Both the position numbers and the translations under genes were made by a program. A stretch of DNA of 64,000 nt, from the NCBI RefSeq assembly GCF_001662875.1, contig NZ_JPVZ01000004.1, forward strand, positions 248,001-312,000, read 5' to 3'. Shown one piece after another: positions 8,408-17,611 of the stretch (position 1 is its first letter; each line of letters starts with the position of its first letter). The notes below the pieces were generated by a model. The model was not told the origin of the DNA. It saw nothing but the letters and a program-made list of their open reading frames with translations, and ran no database searches. This stretch comes from Thalassospira tepidiphila MCCC 1A03514. Lineage in GTDB: Bacteria > Pseudomonadota > Alphaproteobacteria > Rhodospirillales > Thalassospiraceae.

Positions 8408-8704
8408 TCAATAGCCGACAAGCGCCATCCGGACATCGGTCTGGATCAGCATGTTGGCGAACTGCAAAATCAGGATCAGGATGATCGGCGAAATATCAAT
8501 GCCGCCAAGATCGGGCATGATCCGCCGGATCGGGCGCAATACCGGTTCGGTAACCCGATACAGGAAATCACCAACCAAATAAACAAACCGGTTGCTGGTA
8601 TTGATCACGTTGAACGCCACAAGCCATGACAGGATTGCAGATGCAATCAGCATGAAAATGTAGATTCCCACCACAGTGTCAATAAGCCAAAAAATCGCCA
8701 GCAT
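8408..8704 (-). CDS. YggT family integral membrane protein
   Basis: A 98-residue YggT (CCB3/YggT) family protein with two membrane segments, about residues 3-28 and 66-88. The family signature is seen as [20 protein letters not shown] followed by [14 protein letters not shown]. Family members have been linked to osmotic tolerance in bacteria and to cytochrome b6 haem assembly in chloroplasts; neither role can be assigned here. It is the first gene of the leftward yggT-DUF167-folD unit, 37 bp before DUF167. Confidence 0.93.
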   Translation of the reverse strand: MLAIFWLIDTVVGIYIFMLIASAILSWLVAFNVINTSNRFVYLVGDFLYRVTEPVLRPIRRIMPDLGGIDISPIILILILQFANMLIQTDVRMALVGY

Positions 8705-8982
8705 CGCCGCTCCTTACAATCGCCGGGCGCACGGATGCTTTGGGCCCGGAAAGATGTTTGCACGCAGCAAAACCTAGTCGGCAATTGCCCCCAACGCAAG
8801 CACACAGCGTTGATTTTGCCGCAAATGAGGGGAAGTTTTCATCGCTTTGTGATCATGCTCACCAACCGGCTTGCCAAAACCCTTGCCAGAAACTGTCAGG
8901 AGATGTCAGGCGCACCCCGATTACAGCTTGCGGGTTCGCGTGCTCCACGGCCAGAATGCGCACGCCACAAGGAGGATTTAGC

Positions 8983-9585
8983 ATGCAGAACCAAGATCAC
9001 CTGCGCCACCAGCACCACCCGCGCTGCGGCTGGGCCCTGAGCCATGCCGACAAGCCGTTCTATGTCGATTATCACGACACGGAATGGGGTGTGCCGGTGC
9101 ATGATGACCGACATTTCTTTGAAATGCTGATCCTTGAAGGGGCGCAGGCGGGCCTGAGTTGGCTGACCATTCTGGCACGGCGCGATACCTATCGCGCGGC
9201 TTATGACAATTTCGATGTGAACAAGGTCGCGGCCTATGACGCGGCCAAGCAGGAAGCCCTTCTGGCCGATCCCGGGATTATTCGAAATAAATTAAAAGTC
9301 GCGGCGTCTATTCAAAATGCGCAAACATTCATCGCCATCCAAAAAGAGTTCGGAAGCTTCGATTCCTACATCTGGTCATTTGTAGGAGGAATGCCTGTGA
9401 TCAATCATTGGAAGAAGATGTCAGACGTACCGGTTTCGACCGACCTCAGTGACAAAATCTCCAAAGATCTGAAAAAACGCGGCATGAAATTTGTCGGCAC
9501 CACGATCATCTATTCCTTCCTGCAGGCCACCGGTATCGTGATGGACCACACCAAGGATTGTTATCGCTATGCCGAGCTCTCCTAG
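8983..9585 (+). CDS. tag: DNA-3-methyladenine glycosylase I
   Basis: Tag removes 3-methyladenine from alkylated DNA. The ATG at 8983 is chosen because AAGGAGG precedes it by about 8 nt and it gives a normal-length product (200 residues; E. coli Tag has 187). The same frame is open further upstream but that part does not resemble Tag. Zinc ligands are in place: C15 (RCGW), H31 (YHDTEWG), H189 and C193 (DHTKDC). The recognition motif LEGAQAGLSW contains Glu52. KKRGMKFVGTTIIYSFLQA is the conserved helix-hairpin end. The 3' end overlaps the convergent LacI-type gene by 4 bp. Confidence 0.96.
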   Translation: MQNQDHLRHQHHPRCGWALSHADKPFYVDYHDTEWGVPVHDDRHFFEMLILEGAQAGLSWLTILARRDTYRAAYDNFDVNKVAAYDAAKQEALLADPGIIRNKLKVAASIQNAQTFIAIQKEFGSFDSYIWSFVGGMPVINHWKKMSDVPVSTDLSDKISKDLKKRGMKFVGTTIIYSFLQATGIVMDHTKDCYRYAELS

Positions 9586-10631
9586 TTCGGGGCCTGAGTA
9601 GAACCGCGCAGCAACAGGCTGGTTTGAAGAGTGATGGTTTTGCCCGGTTCATCGGACAGCGCCATTTCGGCAGCAAGCCTTCCTTTTTCCACCGAATCCT
9701 GATGCATGGTGGTGAGTGGCGGGTCGGTGCGTTCGCCAGCGACAATACCATCAATGCCAATGACCTTGAGATCGCCCGGCACGTTGCGCCCGATAGCACG
9801 CGCAGCGTCAATTGCGCCGATGGCAATCACGTCCGACATGGCGAGAATGCCGTTGATTTCGGGATGGTTTGACAGAAGCTCTGTCGTCATTTGCGCGCTT
9901 TGTTCGGACTGGTTGTCGCATTCGATATGCACAACATCACTTGCGGCAATTCCGGCGGCCTCAAGCGCCGCGTGATAGCCCGCCAGCCGTTCGCGCACCA
10001 CCCGGTGGCTGGCCGCGCCCAGTCGGTTGGGGCTCATCGGGCCGAAATGATCGTGCTCGGTTGCCTGAAGCGACAAAATGGCGAATTTCGTGGCGCCGCA
10101 ATCAAGTAAATGCTGGGCCGCATTTTTCGCCGCCGAGAAGTCATCGAGCACCACTGTGCCCGCCGCCCCGGCAATGTCGGTATCAATACTGATCAGTGGC
10201 TGATTGCGACGCTGGATGGCCGCGATGATGTCGTTATTATCGGAATAGCAATGCACTAGAAAGGCATCGACCGCAGCATTATTGACCGCCGCAATCGCCT
10301 GTTCGGGGTTTTCCGCCGAAATGATCATGACATTGACCCCATGGCGCGCGCATTCGCGCCCGATCCCGCGCAGCAATTCAATCGCCACCGGATCGGTAAA
10401 GGCATATTCAAGATTGTCAGGGAAAACGACACCCAGCGCGCCTGCCTTACCGGTGCGCAGCATGCGCGCCATCACATGCGGCCCGCGATAGCCCAGTTCG
10501 CGCGCGGCTTCGAAGATGCGTTCGCGGACTTCCGGGCGGACCAGATCAGGCTTGCCAAACGCATTGGAGGCTGTCCCTTGCGAAACCCCGGCCGCCTTGG
10601 CGACATCCAGAAGTTTTACGCGTTTTGCCAT
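9582..10631 (-). CDS. LacI-family transcriptional regulator
   Basis: A 349-residue LacI/GalR repressor. The N-terminal helix-turn-helix reads KLLDVAKAAGVSQGTASNAF (residues 6-25), followed by the usual hinge region. A periplasmic-binding-protein-like effector domain begins at about residue 63 (GALGVVFPD) and extends to the C-terminus, with the typical VIGIDGI segment at about residue 290. The HTH residues and effector pocket do not tell me the ligand. Nearby genes are DNA-repair genes rather than sugar genes, so the target is probably elsewhere. It lies 116 bp downstream of the AlkB-type gene in the same direction, with no shared function apparent. Confidence 0.92.
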   Translation of the reverse strand: MAKRVKLLDVAKAAGVSQGTASNAFGKPDLVRPEVRERIFEAARELGYRGPHVMARMLRTGKAGALGVVFPDNLEYAFTDPVAIELLRGIGRECARHGVNVMIISAENPEQAIAAVNNAAVDAFLVHCYSDNNDIIAAIQRRNQPLISIDTDIAGAAGTVVLDDFSAAKNAAQHLLDCGATKFAILSLQATEHDHFGPMSPNRLGAASHRVVRERLAGYHAALEAAGIAASDVVHIECDNQSEQSAQMTTELLSNHPEINGILAMSDVIAIGAIDAARAIGRNVPGDLKVIGIDGIVAGERTDPPLTTMHQDSVEKGRLAAEMALSDEPGKTITLQTSLLLRGSTQAPN

Positions 10632-10747
10632 GCGTGCCTTATCCCCGAAGCTGTCGTGTGTGATCTTTACCCAGTTGAATTGCCGACACTATAGCCAGAA
10701 CCAGCACGATACTACCAGAACGCATTACCACGTCAGGACACGATCAC

Positions 10748-11359
10748 TTATCGGCTTTCGGGGCGGGTACTGCGGAAGGTCAGGTTGATCCGTGGTCCTA
10801 CTTGCCGGGCGGTCTTTGGCAATTGATGCAGCCAGCAATGCTGGGTCGCGCCGGACATGATCAGGGCCGAGTTATGCGGCAAATCGATGCTGAGGCGATC
10901 ACCGGTTTTCTTATGGCGGAAATGAAACCGGCGTTCCTGCCCGAAGGTCAGGCTGGCAATCACCGGGTTTTCGCCCAGCACTTCCTCATCATCGGCGTGC
11001 CAGGACACGCTGTCACGCCCATCACGATACTGGTTAAGCAACACGGTGTTAAACGACGCCCCTGCCAGTTCTTCGGCCAAGCTGCGCAAAGGGGCGACGA
11101 TAGAGGGGAACGGACTTGCCGGGTGGTACACCCCGCTATAGCGATAGGCGACTTCGCCATACCATGCGGTCAGGCGCGGAACCGGAATTTCCTTGCCATG
11201 GAGTTTGGCGATTTCCTGTTGCCAGACGATGTTGCTTTGAAGCCGGGCAAAGGTTTTGTCGGCTTCATCAACATCCATGATGTCACGCAGCAACAACACT
11301 TCGCCATCAAAGGGCAAAAGGTTGCGTGGTGGTTCATTGGCAAACAGATCGCCGGTCAT
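10748..11359 (-). CDS. AlkB-family 2-oxoglutarate/Fe(II)-dependent dioxygenase
   Basis: AlkB proteins oxidatively demethylate 1-methyladenine and 3-methylcytosine in nucleic acids. The ATG at 11359 (GGGGAA upstream) is preferred over a TTG at 11416, giving 203 residues. The iron triad is H121, D123 (SWHADDE) and H178 (WLHQLP). The 2-oxoglutarate salt-bridge arginines are R190 and R196 (GPRINLTFR). NQYRDGRDSVSWH and SLTFGQERRFHFRHK place it closest to the AlkB2/ABH2-3 branch rather than E. coli AlkB itself. It is transcribed toward the LacI gene; upstream is the efflux operon in the same direction, 95 bp away. Confidence 0.93.
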   Translation of the reverse strand: MTGDLFANEPPRNLLPFDGEVLLLRDIMDVDEADKTFARLQSNIVWQQEIAKLHGKEIPVPRLTAWYGEVAYRYSGVYHPASPFPSIVAPLRSLAEELAGASFNTVLLNQYRDGRDSVSWHADDEEVLGENPVIASLTFGQERRFHFRHKKTGDRLSIDLPHNSALIMSGATQHCWLHQLPKTARQVGPRINLTFRSTRPESR

Positions 11360-11454
11360 GGTTTTCCCCGGAATGCAGATTGCCAAAGACCTAGGATGAA
11401 CGGCGCCGAAACTCAAGCCACAGTTTGCTTATATGTGCTTTGCCGCAACAGGTT

Positions 11455-12906
11455 CTAGCCGTTTACCAACGCCACACCGGCCTCATTGGCATAACGTTCG
11501 ACATCCTCAACACTCAGCCCGGCCGCGCTATAAAGATTGATGGTTTCAAGTTCCAGATCGGTCTCGGAATCGGCCAATGATTGCAGGGATGTGGTCAGGC
11601 TGCGTTGGGAATCGAGCACATCAAGGAAGTCTGAAAGGCCCTGTACATAACGCACACGGGACTGTTCAAAGGCATCGCGATGATATTGCACCGATGCGAT
11701 CAGGGAATCGCGCTGTGCCACCGCCCCGACATAGCCGTAGATCGCGCTTTCGACTTCTTCAATCGCGCTCAGAAGCGTCTGGCGGTAGGTGAGGAAGGCT
11801 TGTTCAGCCTCTTCCTCGGCAACGGTGATATTCGCACGCCGTTCGCCGCCATCATAAAGCGTCGCATCAATCAGTGCCCCAATGGCCGCCATGGCCGTTC
11901 GGACAATCGGCCCGGTGCCATAGCCGGTGACCCCAAGGGCAAGTGACCCATCAAGGGTCAATTCCGGATACAGCGTTGCGGTTTCCACCCCGATTTGCGA
12001 GGTCGCGGAAATCAGCGCCAGCTCGGCCGCACGGACATCTGGCCGACGGCGCAGCAAATCGGCCGGGATGCCAATTGGCGGGCTGCTTTGAAATTCGGGC
12101 AGTGGCGATGCATCAAGCAACAGATCACGATGGGTTCCCGGCTGTGCGCCGACCAGAATGGAGATCGCATTGATCGACCGGTCAATCGTGGTTTGCAGGA
12201 TCGGAACTGTTGCCTCAAGATCGGCGACTTCGGCGCGTGCACGCGACAGATCAAGCTCGGAACCCAGGCCGGTTTGCAAACGGACCTGCACGATGTTGCT
12301 GGTCTGGCGTTGCAGATCAAGCGAGTCCCGCAAAAGGGCGAGACGCCGCTGCGCCCCGCGCAGTTCGATATAGTTGCGGATGATATCCGCAATCATCGTG
12401 CGATAGACGTCTTCACGCAGGTAAACCTGTTGCAGGTAATCTGCCTCGGCGACTTCTTCCTCGCGGGACTGACCGCCCCAGATATCGGCGGTCCAGGACA
12501 AATCAATGCCCGCGCCATAGCCCATATCGGTCACCTGATCGCCATTGGCGCGGCTGGAGGTCGACCGGCTGGCCGATCCGTTAACCGACGCGCCAACCTG
12601 CGGCCCATTGGCCCCGGCAACGCCACGTGCAGTCGCCGCAGCCGCACGGATGCGACTGATTGCGATCTGAAGATCGATATTGTTTTCGACCCCTTCATTA
12701 ATCAGACCATTTAAAACCGGGTCAGTGGTGCTTTCCCACCAGCGGTCCTGTTTGCTTTGATTGGCGGCAATCACCGGGATTTCCGGGGTGTAGGCCCCGA
12801 CAAGGTCGAAGTTCGGCGCGGTATAATCCGGCCCGACAGACTGACACCCGGCCAGTGCGACCAGAAGGGCAATTCCCGAAATCGCAGAAATGTGAGGATT
12901 ATTCAT
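11455..12906 (-). CDS. Outer membrane factor of the RND efflux pump (NodT/OprM family lipoprotein)
   Basis: The TolC-like outer-membrane channel of the adjacent pump, 483 residues from the ATG at 12906. That ATG begins a lipoprotein signal peptide with lipobox VALAGC, so Cys21 or so is acylated. The frame is open further upstream into the RND gene, but the lipobox fixes this start. Two OEP repeats are visible, with GNASR-type helical regions, LPEFQSSPPIGIPADLLRRRPD (the conserved GLPSDLLxRRPD motif of this family is split here) and a second repeat from about residue 300. The start codon is 1 nt after the RND stop, so the genes are co-transcribed. Confidence 0.94.
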   Translation of the reverse strand: MNNPHISAISGIALLVALAGCQSVGPDYTAPNFDLVGAYTPEIPVIAANQSKQDRWWESTTDPVLNGLINEGVENNIDLQIAISRIRAAAATARGVAGANGPQVGASVNGSASRSTSSRANGDQVTDMGYGAGIDLSWTADIWGGQSREEEVAEADYLQQVYLREDVYRTMIADIIRNYIELRGAQRRLALLRDSLDLQRQTSNIVQVRLQTGLGSELDLSRARAEVADLEATVPILQTTIDRSINAISILVGAQPGTHRDLLLDASPLPEFQSSPPIGIPADLLRRRPDVRAAELALISATSQIGVETATLYPELTLDGSLALGVTGYGTGPIVRTAMAAIGALIDATLYDGGERRANITVAEEEAEQAFLTYRQTLLSAIEEVESAIYGYVGAVAQRDSLIASVQYHRDAFEQSRVRYVQGLSDFLDVLDSQRSLTTSLQSLADSETDLELETINLYSAAGLSVEDVERYANEAGVALVNG

Positions 12907-12907
12907 A

Positions 12908-15900
12908 TTACTTCGCACTTCCTTGCAGACCGCCACTTCCGGGCTCCGCCGCAACATGTGATGCCGCCTCGCCGTGATCGGGAATGGCTTCGGCGGCACG
13001 CAGTTGCGATTGCAGTTTCTTGCCGCCATCGGCACGGGCCGACACCAAGGGGGCGAGCAACAAATACAGCACCGGGGTCAGGAACAATGTAAAGACCGTG
13101 GCAAAGCCAAGACCGCCGAACACCACCCAACCGATGGCCGCACGCGCCTCTGCCCCGGCACCCGTGCCAAGGACAAGCGGCAAGCCACCCAGTACGGTGG
13201 AAATCATGGTCATCATGATCGGGCGCAAACGCACCATTGCGGCATCATGCACGGCATCGCGCACGGATTTACCGGCATCACGCAACTGATCGGCAAATTC
13301 GACAACCAGAATCCCGTTCTTGGCCATCAGCCCGACCAGCATCACCAACCCGATCTGGCTGTAGATATTGATCGAGGTGCCACTCAGCGCCAGCGCATAG
13401 ATCGCAGCCGCCAGACCAAACGGCACGGTCAAAACCACCACAAGGGCGGAGGTAAAGCTTTCGAACTGGGCAGCCAGAACCAACAACACAACCAGAACGG
13501 CAATCAGGAAAGTGATCTGCACATCGTTGGCGGTTTCACCCAACGCTGCAGCATTACCCAGGAACAGGATACCGACACCGGGTGGCAGCAACTGATCGCC
13601 GACCGTGTTCACATCCGCGACCGCCTCGGCCAGGGTATAGCCCGGTGCCAGGTTGGCCGAAATGGTGACGGCGCGTTGCTGGCCTTCGCGTTCAAGTTCG
13701 GAGGCAACGGCTTCCTCGGTCAAGGTGATGACAGAAGACAGCGGCAGGATGCGGCCATTGGTACCGGTGACGAAAAGGTTTTCGAGGTCCGACGGGTCGT
13801 TGATGCTGCCCAGCGCACTGCGCAGCTTGATCGGGACGTTCTGGTCATCGACATTGATTTCGGTGACTTCATAACCCTCGATCATCGCACGCAGCGTGGT
13901 ATCAAGTTCTTCGATCGGGATGCCGAGATCAAAGGCGCGCTTGCGATCAATATTGACCAGAAGCTGCGGCTGGGTGGTTTGATAGGATACCCGAAGGCCG
14001 GTGAGGCCGGGATAGTTTGCCTCGATCTCCTGCTGCATGGCGCGGGCATTTTCGGCAAGCGTGCGATAGCTTGTCCCGGTCAGGGCAAATTCAAGTCCCT
14101 CGCCCGTACCACCGCGCAAGCCGAGACTGTTGGGTTGCCAGACATAGGCCTGCACACCCGGTAGCGCATTAAGATCCCCACGGATGGATGCGGTAATTTC
14201 CTGTTGCGAGCGGGACCGTTCTTCCCACGGTTTTAGCGGGGCGATCACAAGGGCGCGGTTCGGATCCCACAGGCCGACAATGGTGTAGATGTTATAGGCA
14301 TCACCGGCCTCGACCACCGGGCGCAGGATATCTTCAACCGCCTCGACCTGACGGTCCATATAGTCGATGCCGACCCCGTCCGGGCCCCGCATGGAAACAA
14401 GAATACGTCCGCGATCCTCATCGGGCAGCAATTCCTGCGTCACATTGGTATAGACGCCAAAGGCAAGCCCACCGGCAACGACACAAATCATTACCGTAAT
14501 GATCGGGCTGCCAAGGGCGGCTTCGAGAATGCGGCGATAAATCCCGGCACAGAAAAAGCCGAAACGTTCCAGCATGTTGGGGGCATCATCGACCTTACCA
14601 TCATGCGGATCGATATGTTTCAGGCGCGATGCCAGCATCGGACACAGCGACAGTGCGACAAAGGATGACACCACCACCGCAAAGGCCAGCACAAAACCGA
14701 ATTCACGGAACAGACGCCCGGCCGTGCTTGGCAGGAAAGAAATCGGAACGAACACCGAAATCAGTGTCAGCGTCGTGGCGATCACGGCAAAGAACACCTG
14801 GCGCGAGCCAAGCACTGCGGCGGCCATCGACCCAAGCCCCTGATGACGGCGGCGCTGGATATTTTCGAGCACAACAATCGCGTCATCGACAATCATGCCG
14901 GTTGCGAGAACCAGTGCCAAAAGGGTCAGGATGTTGATCGAAAAGCCCATCGCCCAGATGGCGGCAACCGTGCCGATCAGGGCAATCGGAATGGTGATGG
15001 TCGGGATCAGCGTCGCGGTAAAGGATCTGAGGAACAGATAAAGCACCCCGATCACAATCGCGATGGCAAGACCGAGACTAAAGATCACTTCCCACAGCGC
15101 GCCTTCGATAAAGACCGCATCATCGGAGTTCACGAAAACATCAAGATCGTCATATTGATCGTTAAGACGTTCAACGACATCGCGCACGCCATTGGAAATC
15201 GCAATGGTGTTGGATTGTGCCTGTCGGGTAATACTCAGCCCGATCACGGTGCGACCATTGAGGCGTACATAGGACGTCGCATCATCCGGGCCGTAATAGA
15301 TATCGGCAACGTCGCCCATCTGGACACCGTCGCGCACCAGCATCTGGTTCAGTCTGTCAACTTCCCAGACGGATGCATCGGCACGGACAAACAGTTTCTG
15401 ATCGGATGATTCAAAACTGCCGGCGGGAATATCAAACTGGGCGGTGCGCAGAAGGTCGGCGACATCCTGAACCGACAGGCCATAACTTGCCATGCGCAGC
15501 GGGTCGATGCGCACATGCAAAACACGTTCGCGATCCCCGTTGACCCCGACCTCGGCCACGCCGGGCACAGACAGCAAGGACGGGCTGATCTGGTCTTCGA
15601 CGATGTTGGCGAGTTCTTCCTCGGTCAGGCTGTTGCTGACAACCGCAATGCGCATGATCGCACTGGCATCGGCATCGGCCTTGACCACGCGGACGTTTTC
15701 CACCCCGTCGGGCAGGCTGCGTTCCGCACGGCTGATGGCTTCGCGGATGTCACTGGCGGCATCGTTGATTTCAACATCGGGGTAGAATTCGATGCGAATG
15801 CGGGCGTTGGCTTCTTCGCTTTGCGAACTGATTTCCTTGATGCCACTGACACGCGATGCCGCACTTTCGATGATCCCGGTAACTTCGGAATCGACCGTTT

Positions 15901-16099
15901 CCGGCGATGCGCCGTCATAGTCCGCGGTCACCGTAATGGTTGGGCGGTCAACGTTGGGCAGTTCGCGAATTTCGACACCCAGCATCGCGGCAAGACCGGC
16001 CAGGATGATCAGCATCGACACCACACTGATCAGAACAGGGCGGCGGATACTTAGCGACGCAAGGTCGTTATGATCGTGATTTTCGCTTCCTGTCGTCAT
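12908..16099 (-). CDS. RND multidrug efflux permease, HAE-1 family
   Basis: A 1063-residue inner-membrane proton/drug antiporter of the AcrB/MexB superfamily. The N-terminus (SIRRPVLISVVSMLIILAGLAA) is TM1. VEIRELPNVDRPTITV starts the first porter domain. The TM4 region holds LALVLATGMIVDDAIVVLEN, including the proton-relay aspartate pair DD. The C-terminal half has GLMAKNGILVVEFA and ends with a His/Glu-rich cytosolic tail. The protein has the full two-fold 6+6 TM plan and large periplasmic loops. It is flanked by its adaptor (2-nt gap) and outer-membrane factor (1-nt gap). No regulator gene is adjacent. Substrates cannot be inferred; the group includes pumps for dyes, antibiotics and detergents. 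Confidence 0.96.
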   Translation of the reverse strand: MTTGSENHDHNDLASLSIRRPVLISVVSMLIILAGLAAMLGVEIRELPNVDRPTITVTADYDGASPETVDSEVTGIIESAASRVSGIKEISSQSEEANARIRIEFYPDVEINDAASDIREAISRAERSLPDGVENVRVVKADADASAIMRIAVVSNSLTEEELANIVEDQISPSLLSVPGVAEVGVNGDRERVLHVRIDPLRMASYGLSVQDVADLLRTAQFDIPAGSFESSDQKLFVRADASVWEVDRLNQMLVRDGVQMGDVADIYYGPDDATSYVRLNGRTVIGLSITRQAQSNTIAISNGVRDVVERLNDQYDDLDVFVNSDDAVFIEGALWEVIFSLGLAIAIVIGVLYLFLRSFTATLIPTITIPIALIGTVAAIWAMGFSINILTLLALVLATGMIVDDAIVVLENIQRRRHQGLGSMAAAVLGSRQVFFAVIATTLTLISVFVPISFLPSTAGRLFREFGFVLAFAVVVSSFVALSLCPMLASRLKHIDPHDGKVDDAPNMLERFGFFCAGIYRRILEAALGSPIITVMICVVAGGLAFGVYTNVTQELLPDEDRGRILVSMRGPDGVGIDYMDRQVEAVEDILRPVVEAGDAYNIYTIVGLWDPNRALVIAPLKPWEERSRSQQEITASIRGDLNALPGVQAYVWQPNSLGLRGGTGEGLEFALTGTSYRTLAENARAMQQEIEANYPGLTGLRVSYQTTQPQLLVNIDRKRAFDLGIPIEELDTTLRAMIEGYEVTEINVDDQNVPIKLRSALGSINDPSDLENLFVTGTNGRILPLSSVITLTEEAVASELEREGQQRAVTISANLAPGYTLAEAVADVNTVGDQLLPPGVGILFLGNAAALGETANDVQITFLIAVLVVLLVLAAQFESFTSALVVVLTVPFGLAAAIYALALSGTSINIYSQIGLVMLVGLMAKNGILVVEFADQLRDAGKSVRDAVHDAAMVRLRPIMMTMISTVLGGLPLVLGTGAGAEARAAIGWVVFGGLGFATVFTLFLTPVLYLLLAPLVSARADGGKKLQSQLRAAEAIPDHGEAASHVAAEPGSGGLQGSAK

Positions 16100-16101
16100 G
16101 A

Positions 16102-17268
16102 TCAGGACCCCTCGCCAGCGCCTTCGCGGGTGGCAACGCCGCCCGCATCAGACGGCGCATTTTCAGGCGCGGGGTTATCACCGCGAATGGTTGCCGAAAC
16201 AGTCCGGCCCGGACGCAGACGCAAGACACCCTCGACCACGACCAGATCGCCCTCGGCAATACCGCCATCCAGAAGGATCCGGCCATTGGTGCGTTTCACA
16301 ACACGGACGGGAACGCGCGAGACCTTGTCTTCATCATCAATCCGCCAGACATAGGTGCCTTCATCACCCCAAAGCACCGAGATTTCGGCAACTGCGGGAT
16401 ATTGTTTGCCTTCGATGTCGACATAAACCGCAAAGGACATCCCGGCGAGCAAGCGACTATTGGGGTTTGGCACCCGGGCGCGCACAGCAAAGGTGCGGCT
16501 TTCGGGATCGATACGGCTGCCAATAGATTCAACCACACCGGTGAATTCTTCGCCCGGCAGGCTCCAGGTTTCAACCCGGACCGACTGGCCGGGACGGACA
16601 TTGTCAAACCGGGTTTCGGCAACTTCGAAATCGACCAGAATGCTATCGATGTTATCAAGCGTCACGATGGCGGTGGAACTGTCAACACGGTCGCCGGCCT
16701 CGACCTGCGGGATGCCGACGATGCCATCAAACGGGGCCAGAATGGTGCGATCGGCCAAATTGACCTCTGCCTGATCAAGGGCGATGCGGGCCTCGGCCAG
16801 GGCGGTGCGGGCACTGTCGACTTCGCTTTCGGCAACGGCACCCAGCGGACGGGCCTTTTCATAGCGGGCAAGAAGTTGTTCGGCATCGCGGGCCTGAACA
16901 GCGGCAAGATCGCGGGCAAGGCGTTCGCGATCAGAGTCCAGAATGACAAGAACCTGTCCTTTGGTCACCTTGTCACCGGCGCGCACAAGCACATCTGCAA
17001 CTTCGCCCGACACCGCCGGATAGATTGAAACACCCAGGGCCGATTTGCCCGTGCCGACCGCTTCGACAACGGTCTTTTCATCCATCAGGCTGGCATATTC
17101 GGCAATCACCGGAAGACTGCGTTCGCCGCCACCGCGCTGCCCGGTGCTTGTGGGTTGCGCATCGGGCGCGATCAACGCCGTGATGTCGTCTTTGGCAAAG
17201 ATATAGGCAGAGGCCGCAACAACAATCAGTGCAACACCTGCGATCAGAAGCGTTGATTTACGCGCCAT
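16102..17268 (-). CDS. RND efflux periplasmic adaptor subunit (MFP)
   Basis: The membrane fusion protein linking the inner RND permease to the outer channel. It has 388 residues with an N-terminal membrane anchor/signal (LLIAGVALIVVAASAYIFA, about 6-24). The barrel-sandwich lipoyl half-motifs are visible (SGEVADVLVRAGDKVTKGQVL and DRTILAPFDGIVGI), separated by a coiled-coil hairpin at about residues 105-170. It is the first gene of the three-gene operon adaptor-permease-channel. A GC-rich palindrome lies about 55 bp upstream of its start. Confidence 0.95.
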   Translation of the reverse strand: MARKSTLLIAGVALIVVAASAYIFAKDDITALIAPDAQPTSTGQRGGGERSLPVIAEYASLMDEKTVVEAVGTGKSALGVSIYPAVSGEVADVLVRAGDKVTKGQVLVILDSDRERLARDLAAVQARDAEQLLARYEKARPLGAVAESEVDSARTALAEARIALDQAEVNLADRTILAPFDGIVGIPQVEAGDRVDSSTAIVTLDNIDSILVDFEVAETRFDNVRPGQSVRVETWSLPGEEFTGVVESIGSRIDPESRTFAVRARVPNPNSRLLAGMSFAVYVDIEGKQYPAVAEISVLWGDEGTYVWRIDDEDKVSRVPVRVVKRTNGRILLDGGIAEGDLVVVEGVLRLRPGRTVSATIRGDNPAPENAPSDAGGVATREGAGEGS

Positions 17269-17323
17269 TACATTGATACTTCCAAGTCGGGCTGACCAAA
17301 CAACCTTACTGCAAATGACACTG

Positions 17324-17338
17324 TTCCCGCGCCGGGAA
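17324..17338. promoter_or_regulatory. Palindrome upstream of the RND operon (candidate operator)
   Basis: TTCCCG (17324-17329) and CGGGAA (17333-17338) form perfect arms around CGC, 56 bp upstream of the adaptor ATG, in a 343-bp intergenic stretch (17269-17611) that otherwise shows only the terminator of the chemoreceptor gene. No local regulator gene accounts for it. Confidence 0.35.
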
Positions 17339-17524
17339 AGTGCCGGTATTTCAATTCAGTACCGAATAGTAGGCTTTATGCTTTTGATGAAATACCGTTG
17401 CCCCGAACGATATTGCAACCCGCCAGTGAGAACCACACAAAAAGTGTATCAGAAACGTCGCAGTTTGTATCTTAACTGCTGACAATTCCTGCGTTTTGCG
17501 CCGATAGCACTGAGCAAATGCATT

Positions 17525-17558
17525 AGGCCTGCACACCCTCTATACGGTGTGCAGGCCT
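17525..17558 (-). terminator. Terminator hairpin after the chemoreceptor gene
   Basis: A perfect 13-bp stem (AGGCCTGCACACC at 17525-17537, GGTGTGCAGGCCT at 17546-17558) with an 8-nt loop, 53 bp after the chemoreceptor stop. T-richness is greater on the plus-strand side (TTGTTGTTC), so it may also block rightward read-through. Confidence 0.75.
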
Positions 17559-17611
17559 TTGTTGTTCAATTTTGAATTTCAGCAACGAAACCGCGGGCTG
17601 ATGCCGACAAA

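Noticed and set aside
17273-17482. A 69-codon frame in the gap upstream of the RND operon
   Set aside because: Starts in the RND promoter region, has no ribosome site or family match, and is interrupted by regulatory-looking palindromes.
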